DNA of 64,000 nt from Parapedobacter deserti (GTDB taxonomy: Bacteria > Bacteroidota > Bacteroidia > Sphingobacteriales > Sphingobacteriaceae): positions 62,001-126,000 of the forward strand of contig NZ_JBHRTA010000061.1 in assembly GCF_042646065.1 (NCBI RefSeq). Direction: 5' to 3'. This document shows positions 52,678 to 62,096 of the stretch, in pieces. The number at the start of each line of letters is the position of its first letter. Position 1 is the first letter of the stretch. The position numbers and the translations under genes are program-made. Below the pieces are notes generated by a model, which did no database searches, was not told the DNA's origin, and worked only from the letters and a program-made list of their open reading frames with translations.

Positions 52678-52707
52678 CATGCAAATACCAACTGGATGCC
52701 GAACGGA

Positions 52708-52830
52708 TTATTTTGGGTGGCCTACAAATTCGTTCCGTTTGTCTAAAAACCAATCGGACATCGCGTCAATAACCGCCACGATCAGGTTATCGGTGGCTTC
52801 ATCAGGATAGCGTGCGTAGATGTTTCTCAT
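52708..52830 (-). pseudogene. 5' remnant of the 253-aa gene, copy B
   Basis: Reading from 52830: MRNIYARYPDEATDN and on, nearly identical to the start of the 253-aa protein, for about 36 residues, and then a short unrelated end with a stop (40 codons total). It lies 17 bases after the stop of the 594-aa gene. The matching 112-bp direct repeat is at 51718-51829. This copy lost most of the second gene. Confidence 0.85.
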
Positions 52831-52847
52831 AGCTGGTGTGATTACGA

Positions 52848-54632
52848 TTAAACGGCGTCTTCTGCCATTACCTGGTTCAGGATTTCTAAACTGGCGGCCA
52901 GTATCGGCTCGATCGTATTTACATCGTTTCCTACGGTAAGCGAGCGGTGGTCGATGGTGATCCGAAGGCGCTGAGTGACCTTGGTTATAGACGGCGGCTG
53001 CACATGGATGAACCGGTGCGTGGCGTAAGATGGATGGTGAGACCAGTCTACGCGGCGAAAATCAACGCCGTCGGATTGCGCAATCAGGATGTTATAACGC
53101 CGGTTCCGGACCGCGATGCTCTTTTCGTCCTTGACAACATCCATATCCGGATATCGCCCGGTGAGCATCCCAGCCAGCTGGCCAACAAAATCCGCTTCAA
53201 TGAGCAACCGATGCTGTGCTTCAATCTTCTCCTGCACGGCTTTGTCGGAAGCGCCGATGTATTGACGCAGGCTAGGATCTTTGACACGGCACGTCCGAAA
53301 AACTTGCACAATGGCTTCGGGGTCCGTATTGCGTGTCCATATCCGGTAAGCAGGGGCGTACGGGCCTGTCCGCACATCGATCCCTTCGTAAAACGTGTCG
53401 TACTTGTTCAATTTGCAGCTTACGTCCAATTCCACGATGGACAGGCTACTTGCTGTTTCGATAATCGTATAAGCCGTCATGAATTCAGGAACATCCGGTG
53501 CTGGCTGGTAACGGCGCTGTACGATGGCGTGTTTGCCAAGATCTTCTTGAACCAGGGTGGCTACCTGCCGCTCGGTAAGCCGAAGAAAAAGACAGTGGCG
53601 GTCCGGATCGTACCGGTCTATGGAGACTTCCAGATTTTCACCCGATTGCAGCCTGGCCAGCACATATGTCAAATAAGGTAGCGCATCACCGTAGCTGGCA
53701 TCCTCACGCAGCATGATGCCCTCATAATCGCCATACCAGAAGGTGGGCTCGGCATCGGCAGACCGGCGGACTTCGACGGATAACGGTTGCTGCTGCCACC
53801 AAGCCAGCCTGAGATAAGTATCCATTTTGCGGGCGAAACGGCTATACAATTCGCGCAGGAAACGGTCGGCATCGCCTGGCTCCCTGCTGAGGGTGATGGC
53901 CTTCTCGATAAGGGCTACGTACCGGATGAATTGCTTGGGATCGAGCTCCTGTTTGTAATACGTAAAAAAAACGCGGAGCAGCACCTTTTCTGCTTGCTGG
54001 CGGCAGAGCTGAAGGGTGCCGAGTTCCAGCAACTTGAATGTATTAGCGCCCTGCCCGGGAACATTGAGAACCGAGAAGCGCTTATCGGTGTCTACGAAAC
54101 GCACCAGGTTATCCGTGCCCAATAACCCGAAAAGCAGCCGCCAATCCTCATATTGATAAGCCGGACGGCAATACAGGGCGATATCTCGGCCACGGGCAGC
54201 GTCATCGCGATGCTGACCGACCAACACATCGCCGACTTGGGGCGGGCTGTACGGGCGCGGAAACATTCTTTCGTGAATGTATATGGACTTATTATCGGGC
54301 AGGACAACTACGCCCCCGCCCTTTTCTGCGTTAAACCACCGCACGACGCCGATGAACGGCTGCAGGCGTGGCTCCTTGGGCTCGCCGCGGTTTTCAGGAC
54401 GTGGAAACTCCATCTTAGTGAGGTGGAACCCGCCGCAATGTTCGCAATAGTACGCCCTGCGTTGCTTTGGCTGTCCATGCCGCCGCTTGGTGCGCCGTTC
54501 TTCCGACAGGCGTTGCTGCATGCGGTGTGCCCATCTCATCTGGAACATCGCCATCTCGGCATCGCGCCGCGACACAAAAATCACCTTGCCGGTGGCAAAG
54601 CACTTTCGTTTCGGTAGATGCGGTAGTTCCAT
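52848..54632 (-). CDS. Large zinc-ribbon plus cold-shock-like protein of unknown function, 594 aa
   Basis: Unrecognised overall, with two visible modules at the start. Residues about 10-75 carry a Cys pattern CFATGKVIF...YYCEHCGGFHLTKM that fits a small zinc ribbon. Residues about 92-140, FIGVVRWFNAEKGGGVVVL, are close to a cold-shock/OB-fold strand set (the FN-GFG-like nucleic-acid-binding pattern). The remaining 450 residues are alpha/beta with no named family. A nucleic-acid-binding function is likely. It is preceded by a -33/-7 promoter shared with copy A and followed by a truncated 253-aa gene copy. Its start is supported by the shared upstream sequence. Confidence 0.6.
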   Translation of the reverse strand: MELPHLPKRKCFATGKVIFVSRRDAEMAMFQMRWAHRMQQRLSEERRTKRRHGQPKQRRAYYCEHCGGFHLTKMEFPRPENRGEPKEPRLQPFIGVVRWFNAEKGGGVVVLPDNKSIYIHERMFPRPYSPPQVGDVLVGQHRDDAARGRDIALYCRPAYQYEDWRLLFGLLGTDNLVRFVDTDKRFSVLNVPGQGANTFKLLELGTLQLCRQQAEKVLLRVFFTYYKQELDPKQFIRYVALIEKAITLSREPGDADRFLRELYSRFARKMDTYLRLAWWQQQPLSVEVRRSADAEPTFWYGDYEGIMLREDASYGDALPYLTYVLARLQSGENLEVSIDRYDPDRHCLFLRLTERQVATLVQEDLGKHAIVQRRYQPAPDVPEFMTAYTIIETASSLSIVELDVSCKLNKYDTFYEGIDVRTGPYAPAYRIWTRNTDPEAIVQVFRTCRVKDPSLRQYIGASDKAVQEKIEAQHRLLIEADFVGQLAGMLTGRYPDMDVVKDEKSIAVRNRRYNILIAQSDGVDFRRVDWSHHPSYATHRFIHVQPPSITKVTQRLRITIDHRSLTVGNDVNTIEPILAASLEILNQVMAEDAV

Positions 54633-54673
54633 AACAAATCGGTTTTCACAAGCTGGTCAACTCGTTAAAAACG

Positions 54674-54704
54674 CAAAATACGGAATTACGGAATATTGTA
54701 CAAA
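54674..54704 (-). promoter_or_regulatory. Promoter of duplicated operon, copy B
   Basis: On the minus strand TTTG (54701-54704) and TATTTTG (54674-54680), 20 bases apart, about 42 bases before the ATG at 54632. Identical geometry to copy A. Confidence 0.55.
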
Positions 54705-54777
54705 CGAATAGATTAAAGCCATGGATAACAAGAGTAACCAATCAGGCGATCAAAAATAAAAGACGGGTACGGAAGGC

Positions 54778-55110
54778 TCAGTACGAAGCGCTGAAAGTAG
54801 TTAATACAGAATTGATCAGTCTGAAAAAGTCCCTTTCACTAATAATAGAATTAGTTTTTTCTGACATCAGGAAAATGGTCGGTTCGACTTTATAGAGATA
54901 TAGTTCGGATTTGTGCTTATCGACATGCCATAGGAGGTAGCGCTTGCTGCGTTTGGGGTATCGCGGCAACTTAAAGAAGCCGAGCGCGAGGATAATAGCC
55001 TAATTAGCTTTGTCGGATGAATGTTTGCTGTGGTGATATGTTGAATCAACCTTCAGGAGATATAGCCCGGTTTGCCGCTTATCGATGTTACAGATGGTAA
55101 TATGGCATAA
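54778..55110 (-). pseudogene. Two degenerate tandem gene fragments
   Basis: Minus-strand fragments read WHVDKHKSELYLYKVEP (about 54870-54920) and CNIDKRQTGLYLLKVD (about 55040-55090), paralogous pieces of the same unknown protein. The first also has RYPKRSKRYLLWHVD upstream. Stops and frame changes break both. The rest of this 480-base gap shows no intact gene. Confidence 0.45.
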
Positions 55111-55142
55111 CATTCAGTTAACATTCAATCAAATCGTTTAAT

Positions 55143-55150
55143 TATATTTG
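55143..55150 (+). promoter_or_regulatory. -7 promoter element of second sigma/FecR locus
   Basis: TATATTTG matches TAnnTTTG, 49 bases before the sigma ATG at 55199. Confidence 0.5.
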
Positions 55151-55198
55151 AATTTTCTAATCTTATAAACCGATCCTTAGTAGTAGTGGCAACGAGGC

Positions 55199-55765
55199 AT
55201 GGACGAGCGTGATTTAGTAAACGGCTTAAAAAGCGGAGACAACAGTGCGTACGAATACGTATACCAAAGTTATTATGCCTTACTTTGTACCTATGCATTC
55301 AAATTTGTGCATGATAGGCTAGTTTCCGAATCCATTGTCAATGATGTCATCTACGCTATTTGGAAAAACAGGGAGAACCTTGTTATCGAAAAGACATTGA
55401 ATCACTACTTAATCCGTGCAGTAAAAAACAGGTGTATTAATCATTTCACCCAGCAGAAACAACAACAGTTTCTTAGAAATCAAATATTGCTCGAACACTC
55501 ATTCGTCAGTAATGAAAGCAGCTTCGATAAGGTGGTGTTCCAAGAACTGGAAAGCCGGTTAGAATCAGCTATTAAGAAACTGCCACCACTCACCGAAACC
55601 ATTTTCCGGATGAGCCGGTTTGAACAGTTGAAGTACCAAGAAATCGCAGATAACCTCGCTGTTTCGATTGATGTGGTGAAGTACCACATCAAGAGCGCCC
55701 TTTCTTCCTTGCGTGTTTCTTTAAAGGATTACTTGCTTCTTTATGTTATTTTCATTTCTTTTTAA
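55199..55765 (+). CDS. ECF RNA polymerase sigma factor (second locus)
   Basis: A 188-residue FecI-like sigma factor: region 2 (YEYVYQSYYALLCTYAFKFV, VNDVIYAIWKNRENLVIEKT) and region 4 helix-turn-helix (EIADNLAVSIDVVKYHIKSAL). A hydrophobic C-terminal tail (DYLLLYVIFISF) follows, as in the first sigma of this window. It is the first gene of a sigma-FecR-SusC-SusD-hydrolase locus, and its partner FecR starts 52 bases downstream. Confidence 0.92.
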   Translation: MDERDLVNGLKSGDNSAYEYVYQSYYALLCTYAFKFVHDRLVSESIVNDVIYAIWKNRENLVIEKTLNHYLIRAVKNRCINHFTQQKQQQFLRNQILLEHSFVSNESSFDKVVFQELESRLESAIKKLPPLTETIFRMSRFEQLKYQEIADNLAVSIDVVKYHIKSALSSLRVSLKDYLLLYVIFISF

Positions 55766-55817
55766 CTTCCGTTTACCCGCTTTTCAATTTCAATTGTCTA
55801 CTTAATATAATCGGAAA

Positions 55818-56828
55818 ATGATAGAAAATGAGCCTTTTTGGAAGACGTTGGTTATTGGCTTTTTGGCTAACGAATTAACAGCGGATGACGAACGGAAACT
55901 GATGGATTGGCTTGAAGCTTCTGCAGACCACCGGCAATATTTTCAGGAAGTGGAGAAAATCTGGTTTGTAGGTGATTTACACGCAAGCCAGCACCGATAT
56001 AACGCTAACGTGGCATGGAATCAATTCAGCGACCGAATCGGGAGGGAGGCGGCAACTGCGGATGACCGCCCTCCAAAGCGGATGTTCTTTAAAAGATTAT
56101 TGCCCTATGCCGCCGTTTTGGCGCTGGGATTCCTTATGGGCTTTCTGGTGCTGGAGTGGATTGAAGCGGACACCGGCCGGAACGAGGTACTGGTGATGAG
56201 TACGCCGAGAGGCTCCATGTCCAAGGCGATATTGGCCGACGGCACCACCGTGTTCCTGAATGCCGACTCCAGAATGACGGTCTCGCCAGGTTTCGGGAGG
56301 AGCGAGCGAAGGGTGCAACTGAGCGGAGAAGCATACTTTGAGGTGGCAAAAGATGAGAAACGCCGGTTTGTGATCGAAGCAGACGGAGTAGAAGTGGCCG
56401 TGCTGGGCACCAAGTTTAACCTCCGAAACTATGGGGGCGACGACAAATTGACACTTCATTTACTGGAAGGTGCGGTACAAATGGGGGGCGAAGGGCTAGA
56501 CGGAGTGGTGCTAAAACCCAATGATGAAGCTGTGTTGCTGAAAGCGACGAGTGAAATCTCCATTGCCCATCGAAATGCTGCACAGGCCATCAGATGGACG
56601 GAAGGCAAGCTGATTTTTGATTCCTTGCCTTTCCATGAAATCAAAATTGCGTTAGAACGGCATTACGATGTGGAGATACAGGTGCATGACGACAAACTGA
56701 ATAACCGGATATTCTTCGGCGAATTTGAAAATGGCGAAACGATCGAGCAAGTACTTAATGTGATCACAGCAGACGGCTCGTACCGCTATACGATTAAAAA
56801 GAATAAAATTGATATTTATAAGTTATGA
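55818..56828 (+). CDS. FecR-family anti-sigma factor (second locus)
   Basis: A 336-residue FecR protein: cytoplasmic N-terminus, one membrane helix near residues 93-113 (LLPYAAVLALGFLMGFLVLE), then the periplasmic FecR core (ADGTTVFLNADSRMTVSPGF, SGEAYFEVAKDEKRRFVIEA, VLGTKFNLRNY) and the terminal DUF4974-type domain (IKIALERHYDVEIQVHDD). It holds the sigma factor until the SusC STN domain signals. The SusC start follows 84 bases later. Confidence 0.95.
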   Translation: MIENEPFWKTLVIGFLANELTADDERKLMDWLEASADHRQYFQEVEKIWFVGDLHASQHRYNANVAWNQFSDRIGREAATADDRPPKRMFFKRLLPYAAVLALGFLMGFLVLEWIEADTGRNEVLVMSTPRGSMSKAILADGTTVFLNADSRMTVSPGFGRSERRVQLSGEAYFEVAKDEKRRFVIEADGVEVAVLGTKFNLRNYGGDDKLTLHLLEGAVQMGGEGLDGVVLKPNDEAVLLKATSEISIAHRNAAQAIRWTEGKLIFDSLPFHEIKIALERHYDVEIQVHDDKLNNRIFFGEFENGETIEQVLNVITADGSYRYTIKKNKIDIYKL

Positions 56829-56912
56829 TACAAGACTAACACAACCAAGAAATGCGCTAACTAAATGAAAGCGCGCAAACCGTAGATTTATTTAATTAAA
56901 CGAGATTAACCA

Positions 56913-59900
56913 ATGATTAAAAATAAACTTTTTCCGAAGTTTAAGGGGATTCCTTTAGCCTATTCTTCGCGGATTTGGATGCTTCTCATGATAGGCCTGA
57001 CCACCTTATCCGTATTTGCTTCCTCCATTTCACTGAACAAGCGGATATCTATCCGGGTAGAAAACAAAAGCATTAAATACGTGCTTAAGGAGATAAAGCG
57101 GCAAACCAGCTATTCTTTTTGGTACGATGTAAACCTGGTGAATGATTCCAAAAAAGTCTCCCTAGCTGTTGCGAACGGCACGCTGGAACAGGTCTTGAAT
57201 GAACTTTGTACACCATTTGGGCTCGATTTCACGGTTAATGAGCATCATATTGTCCTATCACCCAAACGCGGCAGCGCTTCAGAAGCGGCGCAGCAGACTT
57301 CCAGAAGCTCCGGCACGGCGCAGCAGACCCAATACCAGGGGTTTGTGCGTGACCAACTGGGCGAACCTATTGTTGGTGTGACCATTAAAGTTTCGGGTGC
57401 GCCCAATATCGCTACCACCAATGAAAACGGACGGTTCCAAATCCAGAGTGCTGTTGGCGCAGTTTTGGAGTTCAGCTATTTGGGTTACCGCTCCAAAACC
57501 ATCACATTGGGTGATGTCACCACGCTGAACATCGAGTTGGAGGCCGTAGACAAAGCGTTGGAAGAGGTGGTGATCGTAGGGTATGGTGCGCAAAAAAAGG
57601 TGAACCTAACCGGTGCCATTGCTGCAATCAACGCACAGGAAATCAGTGAGATTCCCTCATCCAGCCTTTCGAATGCGCTAAGCGGTCGGATGTCGGGTGT
57701 GTTGATTACGCAGACCGTAGGCAAACCCGGTGCAACGTCCAATATTAAGGTGCGTGCCGACGGCACCTGGAACTCGGCAGCGCCCCTGTACGTCATCGAC
57801 GGGATTGTACGCGATAAATTTGCGTTTGACGGGCTAGACGCCTCGGAAGTGGAAAATATTTCTGTGCTCAAAGACGGTGCCTCGGCGGCGATCTACGGTG
57901 CGCGCGCAGCCAATGGCGTTATCCTCGTGACCACAAAACGGGGTAAGGTGGGCAAACCCGTAATCAGCTATACCGGCTCATTCGGTGTGTCTGACGCTAC
58001 GCTGATTCCTAGCCGCCAAAGTGGATACGACCAAGCCATCCTGATCAATAACAGCTTGGCTATTGATGGCATCCCGACAACAGACAACCGCTACTTTACC
58101 AATGATGAGCTTGACTATTTCAGCAAAAACCAATGGGATTGGCTTGGCGACTCCTGGGAAAATCCGATCAGAAACCGGCACTCGCTGAATGTAAATGGTG
58201 GATCTGAACATATCCGTTTTTTCGTGGGCGGCACTTACTACAACGAGACAGGATCATTCAGAAGCTTGAATTTTGACCGGTACAACCTACGGGGCAACTT
58301 GGAGGCTAACATCACAAAAAACCTGGTGGCCTCGCTCAACTTGAACATCGAAAACCGCGATGACCTCAAGCCGTATTGGCGATGGGACAGCGACAACGAT
58401 AACATGGCCGACCTTTATAAAGCGCTATTGGTTCGGTCGCAAATGCTGCCCCCTTACATCAATGGCCGGCCGAACGGGGGTTTTGTGGAGTGGCATCCGC
58501 TGGAAATCCTGTCAGACCATACGGGCTACAACCGCAAACGCTACGGAAATTACGACGCTACACTGGCGTTGGAATACAAAGTGCCGCAGATCGAGGGGTT
58601 GAGCCTCAAGGTGATGTATAACCGGTACAACAGGCACAGCTTTATCAAACAGTTCAACCGCCCATACCCTTTATTCAATCCGGTCATGACCGGTGGGCAC
58701 GGGCATATCGCCACCGATGCGATTGAAAGCGTGAAGGTGCGCAATGATGGGGATTTCCTCATTCAACGCTATGATCGCACAGACAACTACCAGTTTAATG
58801 CCATGATCAATTATGGCAACCGCTTTGGCAAGCATGATGTCAACGCGACCTTTGTATACGAACAAGCTGAAGGCGTGCTGGATTGGTTCAATAGCCAGCG
58901 CAATTTCTTCATTTCATCGGCCGTAGACCAATTCCTGGCCGGCAGCCCCGATGCCCTCCATTCCACTGTAAACGGCACCGGCGAAGAGTTTGGCCGTCTT
59001 TCTTATGTGGGTCGGCTTAACTACGGGTATAACGACCGTTACCTATTGGAAGCATCTTTCCGGTATGATGGGTCGGCCAATTTTGCTCCCGATCAACGCT
59101 GGGGCTTCTTCCCATCTGTATCGGGCGCTTGGCGCATTAGCGAGGAGTCGTTCTTCAAAAATAACGTCCGCTTTCTTGACGAAGCTAAATTACGGGCTTC
59201 CGTGGGCTTGCTCGGCAACGATGCCGTGGGCGGATGGCAGTGGCTGCAGCAGTATAATTTCATGAGCGGCTCCACAGCTGTGACTGGTGCCCAGTTCGGT
59301 GGCCTGAGCAGTGGCATCATCGCCGGTGTGGTGCCCAACCCGAACATCACCTGGGAGAAATCGCTGAATTACAACATTGGGCTCGACACCCGATTCCTGC
59401 AAAATAAGCTTGCGTTGACCATGGATGCCTTCTATAAGCATACCTACGACATCTTGGGGGCCCGACTGGAAAGTTTGCCTACCACTTTCGGGGCGCCGAT
59501 GCCTGCTGAAAACTATGCCGAAATCGATGCCCGCGGCTTCGAAATTGAATTGGGATACAATGACCAGTTAAACCAAAATTTCTCCTACCAGATACGGGGC
59601 AATTTCGGCTATGCGACCAACAAACTGATCGTTAAGGATGAAGCTGAAAACATCAGGTCCTTCCGTTCTGAAATCGGGCTCAATACCGGCCGGACCTTGG
59701 GTTACCTCGCCACCGATATCATCCGTACACAAGCCCAGCTGGATGCGCTTCCCGAAGGGTATACCATCTTTGGGCAGAAGCCCGAATTGGGCATGCTGAA
59801 CTACCGCGACTTGCGGGGGGCCAATGCGGATACGCCAGATGGCAAAATCGACGAGAACGATATGGATTGGATTGTAAACCGTACCATCCCTCCGGTAAAC

Positions 59901-60344
59901 TACGGGTTAATGCTCGGCGCGAAATGGAAAAACTTCGCCATTGAAGTATTCGTGCAAGGCGTGGCCGGCAATGATGTGCTGATTAACCAACGTGGTATCG
60001 AAGCCAGGCCGCATGTGACCAATTTTGACTTCTGGACCGACCATTGGACACCCGACAACCCGGATGCTAGCTTTCCCCGGCCGGGCAGAAACGCCGCCGA
60101 CGCCGCATCTACCTTCTGGGTGCGTGATGGATCGTTCGCCAGGCTGAAAAACTTGCGGATTGCTTACGACCTTCCCGCAGATTGGCTGCGAAAAATCAGT
60201 GTCTCACAGTTGCGCGTATTCGTGAATGGCGATAACCTGTTCTTACTGCAAAACAACGTGAAGTATTTCGACCCCGAAAATTCAAGCATCATCGCTTATC
60301 CGTTAATGAAAAGCTATGCAGTGGGCATTAACCTTAATTTCTAA
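56913..60344 (+). CDS. SusC/RagA TonB-dependent transporter with STN domain (second locus)
   Basis: An 1143-residue outer-membrane transporter. A hydrophobic signal (about 20-42) is followed by an STN domain (about 45-112, IRVENKSIKYVLKEIKRQTS), a carboxypeptidase-like regulatory domain (YQGFVRDQLGEPIVGVTIKV), the plug (LEEVVIVGYGAQKKVNLTG; VKDGASAAIYGARAANGVILV-type region), and a barrel ending KSYAVGINLNF. The STN domain pairs with the upstream FecR/sigma. The SusD gene begins 7 bases after the stop. Confidence 0.96.
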   Translation: MIKNKLFPKFKGIPLAYSSRIWMLLMIGLTTLSVFASSISLNKRISIRVENKSIKYVLKEIKRQTSYSFWYDVNLVNDSKKVSLAVANGTLEQVLNELCTPFGLDFTVNEHHIVLSPKRGSASEAAQQTSRSSGTAQQTQYQGFVRDQLGEPIVGVTIKVSGAPNIATTNENGRFQIQSAVGAVLEFSYLGYRSKTITLGDVTTLNIELEAVDKALEEVVIVGYGAQKKVNLTGAIAAINAQEISEIPSSSLSNALSGRMSGVLITQTVGKPGATSNIKVRADGTWNSAAPLYVIDGIVRDKFAFDGLDASEVENISVLKDGASAAIYGARAANGVILVTTKRGKVGKPVISYTGSFGVSDATLIPSRQSGYDQAILINNSLAIDGIPTTDNRYFTNDELDYFSKNQWDWLGDSWENPIRNRHSLNVNGGSEHIRFFVGGTYYNETGSFRSLNFDRYNLRGNLEANITKNLVASLNLNIENRDDLKPYWRWDSDNDNMADLYKALLVRSQMLPPYINGRPNGGFVEWHPLEILSDHTGYNRKRYGNYDATLALEYKVPQIEGLSLKVMYNRYNRHSFIKQFNRPYPLFNPVMTGGHGHIATDAIESVKVRNDGDFLIQRYDRTDNYQFNAMINYGNRFGKHDVNATFVYEQAEGVLDWFNSQRNFFISSAVDQFLAGSPDALHSTVNGTGEEFGRLSYVGRLNYGYNDRYLLEASFRYDGSANFAPDQRWGFFPSVSGAWRISEESFFKNNVRFLDEAKLRASVGLLGNDAVGGWQWLQQYNFMSGSTAVTGAQFGGLSSGIIAGVVPNPNITWEKSLNYNIGLDTRFLQNKLALTMDAFYKHTYDILGARLESLPTTFGAPMPAENYAEIDARGFEIELGYNDQLNQNFSYQIRGNFGYATNKLIVKDEAENIRSFRSEIGLNTGRTLGYLATDIIRTQAQLDALPEGYTIFGQKPELGMLNYRDLRGANADTPDGKIDENDMDWIVNRTIPPVNYGLMLGAKWKNFAIEVFVQGVAGNDVLINQRGIEARPHVTNFDFWTDHWTPDNPDASFPRPGRNAADAASTFWVRDGSFARLKNLRIAYDLPADWLRKISVSQLRVFVNGDNLFLLQNNVKYFDPENSSIIAYPLMKSYAVGINLNF

Positions 60345-60351
60345 TACGATC

Positions 60352-62046
60352 ATGAAAAGAAACGTAATCTATATAGGTATGTTGCTGATGGGAACCATCG
60401 CGGCATCCGGATGTAGCAAAGTGCTTGATAAGCGTAACCTATCGGCCATATCGGACGACTTGGTTTGGAACGACGAAAACTACGCGGCAGCGTTCCTGAA
60501 TAAATTGTACTTGGACAACCTGCCGTCGTGGGATATCAACGTATCGTCCCATTCAGACGAAGCCTCTCCGGAGGCGGGAAACCAAGCGATCCTTTACGGA
60601 CAGTTGATTAGTACCTCCATCGATGAGTGGCATTATGCGCAAATCCGTTCGATTAACCTGGCCATCGCCAATTTGGAAAAGAGCAGCTTACCACTCGAGA
60701 CCAAAAATAGCTTCAAAGCGCAAGCGATGGTGCTTCGGGCGTGGCGCTATTTCGAGATGGTACGCCTATATGGCGGTGTACCCTTGGTGTTGCGTCCGCA
60801 AGAGCTATCTGAAGACCTTTACCTCAAGCGGGCTAGCACATCGGAATGCATCAGTGCTATTGTTGCTGATTTAGACTTTGCCGAAGCAAATTTACCCTGG
60901 CACTGGAGCGGCTTGGATGAGGGGCGCTTTACCAAAGCGGTAGCCCAAGCACTGAAAGGCCGTGTATTGCTCTATTTCGCCAGCCCGCAGTTCAACCCCA
61001 ATGAAGACCAAGGCCGTTGGGCTGAATCATACCAGGCCAATAAACAGGCGAAAGAGGAATTGGCAGCCGAAGGGTACGGCCTTTACGAAAGCTACGCTGA
61101 CCTGTGGTTTGACGAGATGAACCGCGAGGTGATTTTTGTGAAACGCTTCCAGGAACCTTCCGTGGTACACAGTTGGGATGCCAGCACCCGGCCGCTGTCT
61201 GAAGCACAAAATTTCTCAGGCGCCAACCATCCCACCTGGGACATGGTATTGGCCTATCCCATGGCCACCGGTGTATCCATTGACGACCCTAATTCGGGCT
61301 ATGACCCCATTTACTACTGGAAGAATCGGGATCCACGGTTTGCCGCCACGATTGCCCATAATGGCGCACTGTGGGAGCTCAGTGGTAAAAGTGGCAGAAA
61401 GCAGTGGACCTATGAAGGTGCCGAAGCCAACGCCCCTACGTTATCCGGCTTCTACTGCCGCAAAGCCGTCAACGAAAGCTATGAACCGTTCTTCACCGAA
61501 CGGAGCAGCACCGATTGGATTGAACTGCGCTATGCTGAGGTGTTGCTGAATTTTGCCGAATCGGCTGCCGAAACAGGTCGTTTGGATGAGGCGTATGACG
61601 TGCTGAAGCAGATCAGGCACCGAGCCGGTATCGCTCCTGGAAATGGGCAGGCATACGGCTTGAAACCCGGTATGAGCAAAGCCGAGCTGATTGCCGCTAT
61701 CATGCTGGAGCGTAAGCTGGAGTTTGCCTTTGAAGGAAAACGTTATTGGGACCTTAGGCGGAGAAAACTGTTTGATCAAGAGCTCAATGGCAAGCGCCGC
61801 AAAGGATTGCTTCCTAAGCTTAAGGTTTCGAGTGCCCAATTCGACCAAGTTAAAGACCAGTTTGACATCGATACTCAATATCACCTTTATTTTGAAGACG
61901 AGGTGATCAATGTTGACCGTGTATTTGACATCAATTTCAGGGATAACTACTATTTTTATGCTATCCCGAACAGGCACTTGGAATCGAATTCCAACCTGGA
62001 GCAGACTATCGGTTGGGATGGCGGCACGTTCGATCCGCTGAAGTAA
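60352..62046 (+). CDS. SusD/RagB family lipoprotein (second locus)
   Basis: A 564-residue SusD protein; lipobox AASGC, then CSKVLDKRNLSAISDDLVWN. Helical repeats are visible (KAQAMVLRAWRYFEMVRLYG), then ELRYAEVLLNFAESAAETGR, KRYWDLRRRKL and a C-terminal FYAIPNRHLESNSNLEQ. The ATG at 60352 is preferred to one 36 bases upstream because the latter overlaps SusC without giving a signal peptide. It should bind the substrate for the SusC transporter. Confidence 0.94.
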   Translation: MKRNVIYIGMLLMGTIAASGCSKVLDKRNLSAISDDLVWNDENYAAAFLNKLYLDNLPSWDINVSSHSDEASPEAGNQAILYGQLISTSIDEWHYAQIRSINLAIANLEKSSLPLETKNSFKAQAMVLRAWRYFEMVRLYGGVPLVLRPQELSEDLYLKRASTSECISAIVADLDFAEANLPWHWSGLDEGRFTKAVAQALKGRVLLYFASPQFNPNEDQGRWAESYQANKQAKEELAAEGYGLYESYADLWFDEMNREVIFVKRFQEPSVVHSWDASTRPLSEAQNFSGANHPTWDMVLAYPMATGVSIDDPNSGYDPIYYWKNRDPRFAATIAHNGALWELSGKSGRKQWTYEGAEANAPTLSGFYCRKAVNESYEPFFTERSSTDWIELRYAEVLLNFAESAAETGRLDEAYDVLKQIRHRAGIAPGNGQAYGLKPGMSKAELIAAIMLERKLEFAFEGKRYWDLRRRKLFDQELNGKRRKGLLPKLKVSSAQFDQVKDQFDIDTQYHLYFEDEVINVDRVFDINFRDNYYFYAIPNRHLESNSNLEQTIGWDGGTFDPLK

Positions 62047-62096
62047 ATGAGAAAACGATTGCTTAAAATCGGCAAAAAAAAGACAAATATAATCCT

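Noticed and set aside
52947..53681. 244-aa frame opposite the 594-aa gene
   Set aside because: The opposite strand carries the zinc-ribbon motif, promoter and duplicated upstream region; this one has none.
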